NCBI GenBank assembly: GCA_900471485.1
Contig: UCEU01000019.1
Location: 1-47,850, forward strand
Length of the DNA: 47,850 nucleotides
Origin: Hyphomicrobiales bacterium
Lineage (GTDB): Bacteria > Pseudomonadota > Alphaproteobacteria > Rhizobiales > Rhizobiaceae
Direction of reading: 5' to 3'
This document shows, piece by piece, positions 14,100-21,155 of the stretch. Each line of letters starts with the position of its first letter. The first letter of the stretch is position 1. A program made the translations under genes and the position numbers. The notes beneath the pieces were generated by a model. The model searched no databases and was not told the DNA's origin. It worked only from the letters and a program-made list of their open reading frames with translations.

Positions 14100-14535
14100 C
14101 GCTTGCGGCTCCGCGCGACTTCGTCATCAATCTGGAAAGCAGACCCCAAACGAAGAACAGCCAGTGCGAGGGCGGCGCACCGGCTGATCTTCACTCATCG
14201 GGAGGGGACCGTGAGTAGTCTGAACGACGGGTTGGGGGCGCGCATATTGGGTCAATGCGGTCATCGTTCAGATATCGCAAAAACGGCTGGCCAGAGGTTT
14301 GGTTCCATCCGTTCCGACAAAAAAATCAAAAAAATTAACGAACGCGTCTTCCCGCGACTGAGGTCGCTTGATGAAGCGCAATTCCATTTCGGACAAGCCA
14401 GAATTAGTCATTTAAAAACAGCTACTTAAATGTTCGAAAAAGCTTAAAACTGTCAAAATTTTACCGTTTGATAAATTTTTTATCCTGAGTTACGCTTCGT
14501 TCCACTGGCCGTTTACCTATAATGAGGGAACTTCA
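14100..14535. other. Intergenic region upstream of preT
   Basis: A 436-base gap without a convincing gene; a 108-codon frame (14103-14429) looks like chance. The second half is AT-rich. It contains an inverted pair TCAAA (14454-14458) and TTTGA (14467-14471), and a possible weak promoter TTTACC (14460-14465) with TATCCT (14481-14486), but no clear RutR palindrome. The preT promoter must lie here. Confidence 0.5.
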
Positions 14536-15897
14536 ATGGAACGTCTGGACACTGGGATTCATGCTGGCCGGCTTTCGCCCGCCGAGTATGACAAGAATTT
14601 CTCCGATCTTCACCCGCGCCTCGACAAGCACGAGGCTCTGGTCGCCTCCGACCGCTGTTATTTCTGTTATGACGCGCCCTGTATGACGGCCTGTCCCACC
14701 GCCATCGATATCCCGCTCTTCATCCGGCAGATATCGACTGGCAATCCCCTCGGCTCCGCCAAGACCATCTTCGACCAGAACATTCTGGGCGGCATGTGCG
14801 CCCGCGTCTGTCCCACCGAAGAGCTCTGCGAGCAGGCCTGTGTGCGCAACACGGCCGAGGAACGCCCCGTCGAGATCGGCCGCCTGCAGCGCTACGCCAC
14901 CGATGCGGCCATGCAGGCTGGCAAGCAGTATTATACCCGCGCTGCTTCATCAGGTAAGAAGATCGCAGTCGTCGGCGCCGGCCCGGCCGGCCTTGCCGCC
15001 GCGCACCGCCTCGCGGTCAAGGGCCATGAGGTCGTGATCTACGACGCCAAGCCGAAATCCGGCGGCCTCAACGAATACGGCATCGCCACCTACAAATCCG
15101 TCGATGGCTTCGCGCAGAAGGAAGTCGACTATGTGCTGTCGATCGGCGGTATCGAGATCAGGCACGGGCAATTGCTCGGCCGCGACTTCCAACTCGCCGA
15201 CCTGCAGTCGCAATATGACGCCGTCTTCCTCGGCATCGGCCTATCGGGCGTCAACGCGCTGCGCGTCGAGGGAGAAAACCTCTCAGGCGTCGACGACGCG
15301 GTCGATTTCATCGCCGCGCTGCGCCAGACCGACAACAAGGCCGACATCGCCATCGGCCGCCGTGTCATCGTGCTCGGCGGCGGTATGACCGCCATCGATG
15401 CGGCTGTGCAGGCAAAGCTTTTGGGCGCCGAGGAAGTGACGATCTGCTACCGCCGCGGCAAGGAGCACATGAACGCCTCGGAGTTCGAGCAGGATCTGGC
15501 GACCTCCAAGGGCGTCATCATCCGCCACTGGCTGGCGCCGAAGGCGATCCTTGCGCAGGACGGCAAGGTCGCGGCCCTTGAGGTCGAATACACCACGCTT
15601 TCGGAAGGGCGCCTGGCGACCACCGGCGAAACCGGCGTCATTGCCGCCGACCAGATCTTCAAGGCGATCGGCCAGGCTCTCGTCTCGTCGAGCCTTGGAA
15701 GCCTGCGTCTGGAATCCGGCCGCATCGTCGTCGATGCCGAAGGCCGCACCTCGCTTGACGGCGTCTGGGCCGGCGGCGACTGCGTCTTCGGGGGCAACGA
15801 CCTCACCGTCTCGGCCGTCGCCAATGGCCGCGACGCCGCCGAATCCATTCACCGCATGCTGGCCGCTGGCGCACAGCCGGCCGTTGCCGTCGCCTGA
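14536..15897 (+). CDS. preT: NAD-dependent dihydropyrimidine dehydrogenase subunit PreT
   Basis: A 453-residue flavoprotein and electron-input subunit of bacterial dihydropyrimidine dehydrogenase, which reduces uracil and thymine in the first step of reductive degradation. The N-terminal Fe-S domain has Cys clusters CYFCYDAPCMTACPTAIDIP and GGMCARVCPTEELCEQACVR (about 40-105). FAD binding is at VVGAGPAGLAAAHRLA (about 145), the NAD site at IVLGGGMTAIDAAVQAK (about 280), and a C-terminal GGDCVFGGNDLTVSAVANGRDAA block closes the FAD site. It is related to the glutamate synthase small subunit, but pairing with preA 15 bases downstream settles the identity. Confidence 0.94.
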   Translation: MERLDTGIHAGRLSPAEYDKNFSDLHPRLDKHEALVASDRCYFCYDAPCMTACPTAIDIPLFIRQISTGNPLGSAKTIFDQNILGGMCARVCPTEELCEQACVRNTAEERPVEIGRLQRYATDAAMQAGKQYYTRAASSGKKIAVVGAGPAGLAAAHRLAVKGHEVVIYDAKPKSGGLNEYGIATYKSVDGFAQKEVDYVLSIGGIEIRHGQLLGRDFQLADLQSQYDAVFLGIGLSGVNALRVEGENLSGVDDAVDFIAALRQTDNKADIAIGRRVIVLGGGMTAIDAAVQAKLLGAEEVTICYRRGKEHMNASEFEQDLATSKGVIIRHWLAPKAILAQDGKVAALEVEYTTLSEGRLATTGETGVIAADQIFKAIGQALVSSSLGSLRLESGRIVVDAEGRTSLDGVWAGGDCVFGGNDLTVSAVANGRDAAESIHRMLAAGAQPAVAVA

Positions 15898-15912
15898 AGG
15901 GGAGAGTGAACC

Positions 15913-17226
15913 ATGGCTGATCTCCGCAACAATTTCGTCGGCATCAAATCGCCGAACCCCTTCTGGCTCGCCTCGGCGCCGCCGACAGACAAGGCCTACA
16001 ACGTCGAGCGCGCCTTCAAGGCGGGCTGGGGCGGCGTGGTCTGGAAGACGCTCGGCGAGGAAGGCCCGCCGGTCGTCAACGTCAACGGCCCGCGCTACGG
16101 CGCGATCTGGGGCGCCGACCGCCGCCTGCTCGGCCTGAACAACATCGAGCTCATCACCGACCGCGACCTCTATACCAACCTGCGCGAGATGAAGCAGGTG
16201 AAGATGAACTGGCCGGACCGGGCGCTGATCGCCTCGATCATGGTCCCCTGCGAGGAAGAGAGCTGGAAGGCGATCCTGCCGCTGGTGGAAGAAACCGGCG
16301 CCGACGGCATCGAGCTCAACTTCGGCTGTCCGCACGGCATGTCCGAGCGCGGCATGGGTGCCGCCGTCGGCCAGGTGCCTGAATATATCGAGATGGTGGT
16401 GCGCTGGTGCAAGCAGTACACCCGCATGCCAGTCATAACCAAGCTGACGCCCAACATCACCGACATCAGGAAGCCTGCACGCGCGGCGAAAGCCGGCGGC
16501 ACCGACGCAGTGTCGCTGATCAACACGATCAATTCGATCACCTCGGTCAATCTCGACACCTTCTCGCCGGAACCCTCGATCGACGGACGCGGCAGCCATG
16601 GCGGCTATTGCGGCCCGGCGGTCAAGCCGATCGCGCTCAACATGGTGGCCGAGATCGCCCGCGATCCGGAAACCCAGGGCCTTCCGATCTCGGGCATCGG
16701 CGGCGTCACCACCTGGCGCGATGCCGCCGAGTTCCTGGCGCTCGGCGCCGGCAACGTGCAGGTCTGCACGGCGGCGATGACCTACGGCTTCAAGATCGTC
16801 CAGGAAATGATCTCAGGCCTCTCCGACTGGATGGACGCCAAGGGCCACCGCAACCTCGACGACATTACCGGCCGCGCCGTGCCCAACGTCTCCGACTGGC
16901 AGTATCTGAACCTCAACTACATCGCCAAGGCCAGGATCGACCAGGACGCCTGCATCAAGTGCGGCCGCTGCCACATCGCCTGCGAGGACACCTCGCACCA
17001 GGCGATCACGCAATTCGTCAATGGCGTCAGGCACTTCGAGGTGATGGAAGACGAATGCGTCGGCTGCAACCTCTGCGTCAACGTCTGTCCCGTCGAAAAC
17101 TGCATCACCATGGAGCAGCTTCCATCCGGCAGCCTCGACGAACGCACCGGCAAGACCGTCGACCCCAACTACGCCAACTGGACGACGCACCCGAACAACC
17201 CGATGGCGCGGCAGGCCGCGGAGTAA
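15913..17226 (+). CDS. preA: NAD-dependent dihydropyrimidine dehydrogenase subunit PreA
   Basis: A 437-residue catalytic subunit. The FMN TIM barrel related to dihydroorotate dehydrogenase covers about 1-320, with the active-site loop NFGCPHGMSERGMG carrying the catalytic Cys of mammalian DPD. A C-terminal two-cluster ferredoxin domain contains CIKCGRCHIAC and CVGCNLCVNVCPVENC (about 345-400). It reduces uracil or thymine to the 5,6-dihydro form with electrons from PreT. It follows preT after 15 bases. Downstream there is a very strong inverted repeat and a HigBA pair, so the operon probably ends here. Confidence 0.95.
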   Translation: MADLRNNFVGIKSPNPFWLASAPPTDKAYNVERAFKAGWGGVVWKTLGEEGPPVVNVNGPRYGAIWGADRRLLGLNNIELITDRDLYTNLREMKQVKMNWPDRALIASIMVPCEEESWKAILPLVEETGADGIELNFGCPHGMSERGMGAAVGQVPEYIEMVVRWCKQYTRMPVITKLTPNITDIRKPARAAKAGGTDAVSLINTINSITSVNLDTFSPEPSIDGRGSHGGYCGPAVKPIALNMVAEIARDPETQGLPISGIGGVTTWRDAAEFLALGAGNVQVCTAAMTYGFKIVQEMISGLSDWMDAKGHRNLDDITGRAVPNVSDWQYLNLNYIAKARIDQDACIKCGRCHIACEDTSHQAITQFVNGVRHFEVMEDECVGCNLCVNVCPVENCITMEQLPSGSLDERTGKTVDPNYANWTTHPNNPMARQAAE

Positions 17227-17246
17227 GCAAGCCAAGTCATCAGAAT

Positions 17247-17293
17247 ACAAAGCCGCAAACTGTAAAGCGACACTTTACAGTTTGCGGCTTTGT
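17247..17293. repeat. Perfect 21-base inverted repeat before higBA
   Basis: The left arm at 17247-17267 and right arm at 17273-17293 are exact complements with a 5-base spacer CGACA. It lies 20 bases after the preA stop and 14 bases before the higB start. The right arm contains TTTACA (17274-17279), which with TATATG (17297-17302, 17-base spacer) could be the toxin promoter. The repeat is therefore a candidate HigA operator, and as RNA a preA 3' hairpin. The repeat is seen directly; both roles are inferred. Confidence 0.75.
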
Positions 17294-17307
17294 GATTATA
17301 TGTCCTG

Positions 17308-17598
17308 ATGAGGATACGGAATATTCTCCATAAAGGCCTTCGACGGTTCGTCGTCGATGACGACGCGTCCGGCCTCCAGCCGGCTGTCGTGGCCAAGCTG
17401 CGCCGCATGATTTCTTATCTGCAGGATATGCAGACGGAAGACGAGCTAAGGGCTATTCCAAGCTGGAAAGCGCACCAACTCACAGGCGACCGGAAAGGCA
17501 CTTGGAGCCTGTTTGTCACCAAGAACTGGCGGCTTACATTTCGCATCGACAATGCAGAGATCGAGATTATCGATCTGAACTACGAAGACTATCATTAG
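17308..17598 (+). CDS. higB: HigB-type (RelE/ParE superfamily) toxin
   Basis: A 96-residue toxin of the HigB killer family, ribosome-dependent mRNA interferases. Diagnostic features are KGLRRFVVDDDASGLQPAVVAKLRRMISYLQDMQTEDELRAIPSWKAHQLTGDRKGTWSLFVTKNWRLTFRI, with the conserved W-SLFVTKNWRLTFR strand and a short acidic C-terminus DLNYEDYH. As usual for higBA the toxin gene precedes the antitoxin gene, 10 bases upstream. The predicted -10 is so close to the ATG that the message may be leaderless or nearly so. Confidence 0.92.
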   Translation: MRIRNILHKGLRRFVVDDDASGLQPAVVAKLRRMISYLQDMQTEDELRAIPSWKAHQLTGDRKGTWSLFVTKNWRLTFRIDNAEIEIIDLNYEDYH

Positions 17599-17608
17599 GG
17601 ATGACATC

Positions 17609-17923
17609 ATGACGGACGCACTTGGTATTCGCGTGAAGACCCCCGCACATCCGGGAGACTTTTTGAAGCACGAAGTTCTGGAAGACTTGGAGCTTTCGGT
17701 AACCGATGCCGCGCGCGTCCTCGGCGTCACCCGCCCTGCTCTCTCCGCCCTGCTCAACGAGCGCTCGTCGCTATCTCCGGAAATGGCGCTGCGGTTCGAG
17801 AAAGCATTCGGGCTGTCCATGGATACGCTGATGCGAATGCAGAACAGCTTCGATATCGCGCAGGCACGCAAGCGCGAAATGGACATCGACGTCCAGCCTT
17901 ACCGCTCCCCCACGCACCCTTAA
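17609..17923 (+). CDS. higA: HigA-type antitoxin (XRE family)
   Basis: A 104-residue antitoxin with an N-terminal HigA signature (KTPAHPGDFLKHEVLEDLELSVTDAARVLGVTRPALSALLNERSSLSPEMALRFEKAFG), which is an XRE helix-turn-helix at about 28-82. A C-terminal tail (RMQNSFDIAQARKREMDIDVQPYR) is shared by the family. It neutralises HigB and represses the operon by binding palindromes near the promoter, here probably the long inverted repeat at 17247-17293. It is convergent with the AraC-type regulator, with 1 base between the stops. Confidence 0.93.
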   Translation: MTDALGIRVKTPAHPGDFLKHEVLEDLELSVTDAARVLGVTRPALSALLNERSSLSPEMALRFEKAFGLSMDTLMRMQNSFDIAQARKREMDIDVQPYRSPTHP

Positions 17924-17924
17924 C

Positions 17925-18914
17925 TCACCCCGCAAACGTTCGGCGATACGCCCCCGGGCTCGTTCCCAGCCGCTTGCGGAAGTGATGCCGCATCGTTGCC
18001 AGCGTTCCGAAGCCGCTTGCTTCCGCGATATCGTCGAGAGATATGCCGCCTGGCCTTTCCAGCAGCTGCCGCGCGTGGCGCAGCCGTTCCATCAGCAGCC
18101 ACTCGCCGACGCTTTGGCCGGTGGTGCTCTCGAACCGGCGCTGAAAGGTGCGCTGGCTCATCCCGGCTTTCGCCGCGAGCAGGCTGATCGGCTGCTCCTC
18201 GTTCAGCCGTTGCCGCATCCACTCGATCAGCGGCCCGAGCCGGACGCCCTCGCGCGCCTGCGGCACCGGCGCATGGATGAACTGCGCCTGCCCGCCCTCG
18301 CGATGCGGCGGCAGCACCAGACGCCGCGCCACACTGTTGGCCGCCTCCGTGCCGAAATCGCCGCGCACCACATGCAGGCAGAGATCGATCCCGGCGGCAC
18401 TTCCGGCAGCGGTCAGAAGACTGCCTTCGTCCATGTAGAGAACATCGGCATCGAAACGGATATCGGGATAGCGCTCGGCGATCGCGGCAACATAGCGCCA
18501 ATGCGTCGTCGCTTTGCGCCCGTCGAGAAGTCCCGAGGCCGCGAGCACGGCGACGCCGGAGCAGAGCGACATGATCCGCGCGCCCCGCTCATGCGCCGCA
18601 CGCAACGCATCGACAAGCGCATCCGGCACAGGCGCATCGATTGCCCGCCAGCCGGGCACGACGACCAAGTCCGCCTCACCGAGCACATCCAGCCCGTGAT
18701 CCACGGAAACCGTAAGCCCACCGGCCGCCCGAAGCGGCCCCGGCTCCACGCCGCATACCGAATATCGATACCACCCCTCGCCCATCTCCGGGCGTGGCAG
18801 CCCGAAGACCTCGTAGGCGATCCCGAACTCGAAGGTGCAGAGCCCGTCATAGGCGAGCACCACCACATGCGGACCGCTCAGTACGTTTGGCATGATCTTT
18901 ACACTATCCGTCAT
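17925..18914 (-). CDS. GlxA/FtrA-type AraC family regulator with DJ-1/PfpI domain
   Basis: A 329-residue regulator. The N-terminal DJ-1/PfpI amidotransferase-like domain (about 15-185) includes the nucleophile-elbow motif IMSLCSGVAVLAASGLLDGRKATTHW. The C-terminal AraC HTH domain (about 220-325) has PISLLAAKAGMSQRTFQRRFESTTGQSVGEWLLMERLRHARQLLE. Proteins of this type act as activators sensing small metabolites. The ATG at 18914 gives a standard N-terminus; the frame runs on to 19028 but would cover the divergent rhodanese start. The regulator is divergent from the rhodanese gene (68-base gap), its likely target. Confidence 0.9.
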   Translation of the reverse strand: MTDSVKIMPNVLSGPHVVVLAYDGLCTFEFGIAYEVFGLPRPEMGEGWYRYSVCGVEPGPLRAAGGLTVSVDHGLDVLGEADLVVVPGWRAIDAPVPDALVDALRAAHERGARIMSLCSGVAVLAASGLLDGRKATTHWRYVAAIAERYPDIRFDADVLYMDEGSLLTAAGSAAGIDLCLHVVRGDFGTEAANSVARRLVLPPHREGGQAQFIHAPVPQAREGVRLGPLIEWMRQRLNEEQPISLLAAKAGMSQRTFQRRFESTTGQSVGEWLLMERLRHARQLLERPGGISLDDIAEASGFGTLATMRHHFRKRLGTSPGAYRRTFAG

Positions 18915-18982
18915 TATGGCCAATTTCGCCAAGCCATAACACCGGCGATAACAGGCGGCAACGTCAACCGAGAGGAAAAGCC

Positions 18983-19396
18983 ATGCCGAGCTTCGTCGCC
19001 GAAACCCCTGCCGCCTCGCCCGAGGCAACCGCCGCCTACTACGCCCGTAAGCTCGCTTTCGAGAGCGACTGCTGGGATGTGCACGCCTCGCTTGCCGCCG
19101 GCCATCGCGACTTCGTGCTGCTCGACGTGCGTTCGCCCGCGCTTTACGCCGCCTCCCATATTCCCGGCGCCATCAACCTGCCGCACGGCAAGATGACGGC
19201 GCACCGCATGTCCGAATGGCCTGGAGATACGCTCTTCGTCGTCTATTGCGCCGGCCCCCACTGCAACGGGACCGATAAGGCGGCATTGCGACTCGCCCGG
19301 CTTGGCCTCCAGGTAAAGGTAATGATCGGCGGCATGACCGGCTGGGCCGACGAAGGATTTGCGTTCCAGAGCGCATCGCTGACATCGGCCGCCTGA
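18983..19396 (+). CDS. Rhodanese-like sulfurtransferase
   Basis: A 137-residue single-domain rhodanese. DFVLLDVRSPALYAASHIPGAINLPHGKM (about 45-73) is the CH2A-type entry, and the active-site loop VYCAGPHCNGTDKAALRLARLG (about 92-113) carries the probable catalytic Cys in YCAGPHCNG, with a second Cys 5 residues on. It ends with GGMTGWADEGF. It would move a sulfane sulfur from a donor to a thiol acceptor. It is divergent from a DJ-1/AraC regulator; RBS GAGAGG lies shortly before the ATG. Confidence 0.9.
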   Translation: MPSFVAETPAASPEATAAYYARKLAFESDCWDVHASLAAGHRDFVLLDVRSPALYAASHIPGAINLPHGKMTAHRMSEWPGDTLFVVYCAGPHCNGTDKAALRLARLGLQVKVMIGGMTGWADEGFAFQSASLTSAA

Positions 19397-19458
19397 CCGG
19401 AGATTGAAATTTCTCGCGCCACTCGCGATAGTCATCCGGCAAACGAGGTGGTTTCCGG

Positions 19459-20514
19459 ATGACACAGCATATCATCGCGATCGGGCAGTTACCCCCACCG
19501 CTTCACGGCTTCTCGCAGGCCACCGCGGGCATGATCTCGCTGCTCTCAGAGGAAAATACCGTCACCACCTGCAACATCGCGCCTCCTCCCGGCGCAGGAA
19601 AGCGCACCCGGCACTTCAGGAAGGCGCTGCGTGTGCTTCGTGCCTGCGCCACCCTGTTTCGCCGGCGCGGCGCAGGCGTCTGCTATCTTGGCTGCGAAGG
19701 TGGTCTCGGCCTCGCCTACACGCTGCTGCTGGTCGCATGTGCGAGAGCATCGGGCCATCCGCTTTACCTGCACCACCACAGCTTCAGCTATATCGACAAG
19801 CCAAGCATTCTGATGCGCGCCATCCTGACGATAGGCGGACGCCGGCTGACACATGTCTTCCTCTGCGAGATCATGCGCGAACGCTTCAGCGACACCTATC
19901 CCGCCCGCATGGCGGCCAAGATCGTCTCCAACATCGCCTTCGTTCCACCTGCAGCGATAGCGATCGAGGAAGCCGAGCCTCGCCCCTTGACCATAGGCAT
20001 GCTGAGCAACCTGAACCGGGAGAAAGGTCTGCGAACATTCCTCGAACTCGTGGCACAGGCGCGCGATGCGGGGATAACGTTGAGGGCAATCCTTGCCGGC
20101 CCCACAGCCGACAGCGACGATCGCGCCGCAATCGAGACCGCCGTGAAGGAAAGCGGCGGCCCGCTCGACTATCGCGGCCCGATCCACGGCGAGGCCAGGA
20201 ACCGCTTCTATCGGGACATCGACGTCTTCGTCTTCCCCAGCACCTACGCCAACGAGGCGCAGCCGCTGGTGATCTTCGAAGCCAAGGCCGCCGGCAACGC
20301 CGTCATTGCATTCGATCGCGGCTGCATCCGAAAGCAGCTCGACACCACCGATCTTCTCATCCCCCGGCAGGGAGACTTCGTGGCGACGGCGCTCGCCTGG
20401 CTGTCGGAGTTGCCGCCCGAACCGGCACTTCAGGAAAAACGCAGCATCATCCGCGACGCCTATTCCCAGCGTCACGCGGTCGCACGGGAAAATGCCAGAT
20501 CGCTGCTTCGGTAA
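19459..20514 (+). CDS. GT4-type glycosyltransferase
   Basis: A 351-residue GT-B fold glycosyltransferase, family 1/GT4. The N-terminal half begins IIAIGQLPPPLHGFSQATAGM, where the PPPxxGxS loop is the acceptor-side start. The C-terminal nucleotide-sugar domain begins near 174 with TIGMLSNLNREKGLRTFLELVAQA, and the donor-site motif is DVFVFPSTYANEAQPLVIFEAKAAGNAVIAF (the E-x7-E region). No signal peptide is visible. It is likely to act on a surface polysaccharide or glycolipid, but no polysaccharide genes surround it. Confidence 0.85.
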   Translation: MTQHIIAIGQLPPPLHGFSQATAGMISLLSEENTVTTCNIAPPPGAGKRTRHFRKALRVLRACATLFRRRGAGVCYLGCEGGLGLAYTLLLVACARASGHPLYLHHHSFSYIDKPSILMRAILTIGGRRLTHVFLCEIMRERFSDTYPARMAAKIVSNIAFVPPAAIAIEEAEPRPLTIGMLSNLNREKGLRTFLELVAQARDAGITLRAILAGPTADSDDRAAIETAVKESGGPLDYRGPIHGEARNRFYRDIDVFVFPSTYANEAQPLVIFEAKAAGNAVIAFDRGCIRKQLDTTDLLIPRQGDFVATALAWLSELPPEPALQEKRSIIRDAYSQRHAVARENARSLLR

Positions 20515-20615
20515 CTGTTCCGCAAAGAAATATCTCACTATAGCTGGAAATGGGCTCCGTCTGGAACATATGCCCCATCCAACACTTAAAGCATTAGATT
20601 AGGAAGTTATTCAGC

Positions 20616-21155
20616 ATGCCTCTACGCAATGCACTCCGTAGCGAAACCACCGATAGCCATGCGGCCGTGGACGATATCTTCAGCCGGTTCGATCTCGGCA
20701 ATCCTCGCGATTATACCGCCTTCCTTGTCGCGCACGCGCGCATCCTCCCCGCCATCGAGGCAGCACTCGAGCAGGCCGGCATCGCCGAACTCCTGCCGGA
20801 TTGGGCCGATCGCCGCCGAACCGACCAGCTGGCCGCCGATCTCGCCGAACTCGGCATTGCCCAGCCAGAGCCGCTGGAAGCACCTTCTCTGAAGAGCGAA
20901 GCCGAAGTCTGGGGAACGATGTACGTGATCGAGGGCTCCAAGCTCGGCGGCGCACTGCTCGCCAAGTTGGTGCCAGCGAACCTCCCCTCGCGCTACCTCA
21001 CGCCGACAGGTCCCAAGGGCAGCATGAAGGTCTTCATGGATCGGGTCGACGCGGTCGAGATAGAGGACCCGAGCGAAGCGGTCGCGGCCGCGCGCGCAAC
21101 CTTCGCACTCTTCCGCAAGGCGGCGGAAATGGAACTGGAGCCGTCTATCTCGTGA
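20616..21155 (+). CDS. bphO: Biliverdin-producing haem oxygenase (BphO)
   Basis: A 179-residue haem oxygenase. The proximal haem His is in ALRSETTDSHAAVDDIF (about residue 15), and the distal helix motif is GTMYVIEGSKLGGALLAK (about 99-116). It opens haem to biliverdin, CO and Fe2+ and so supplies the chromophore for the phytochrome encoded immediately downstream; the two genes overlap by 3 bases (GTGA), giving coupled translation. RBS AGGAAG precedes the ATG. It differs from the IsdG-like enzyme at 2990, which has an unrelated fold. Confidence 0.93.
   Translation: MPLRNALRSETTDSHAAVDDIFSRFDLGNPRDYTAFLVAHARILPAIEAALEQAGIAELLPDWADRRRTDQLAADLAELGIAQPEPLEAPSLKSEAEVWGTMYVIEGSKLGGALLAKLVPANLPSRYLTPTGPKGSMKVFMDRVDAVEIEDPSEAVAAARATFALFRKAAEMELEPSIS

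Noticed and set aside
14103..14429. A 108-codon frame between the kinase and preT
   Set aside because: Composition is unlike coding sequence, there is no RBS or domain, and it runs into an AT-rich regulatory stretch.
20801..21151. Upstream extension of the bacteriophytochrome frame
   Set aside because: It overlaps the complete haem oxygenase gene; the GTG at 21152 puts the chromophore Cys at its usual position.
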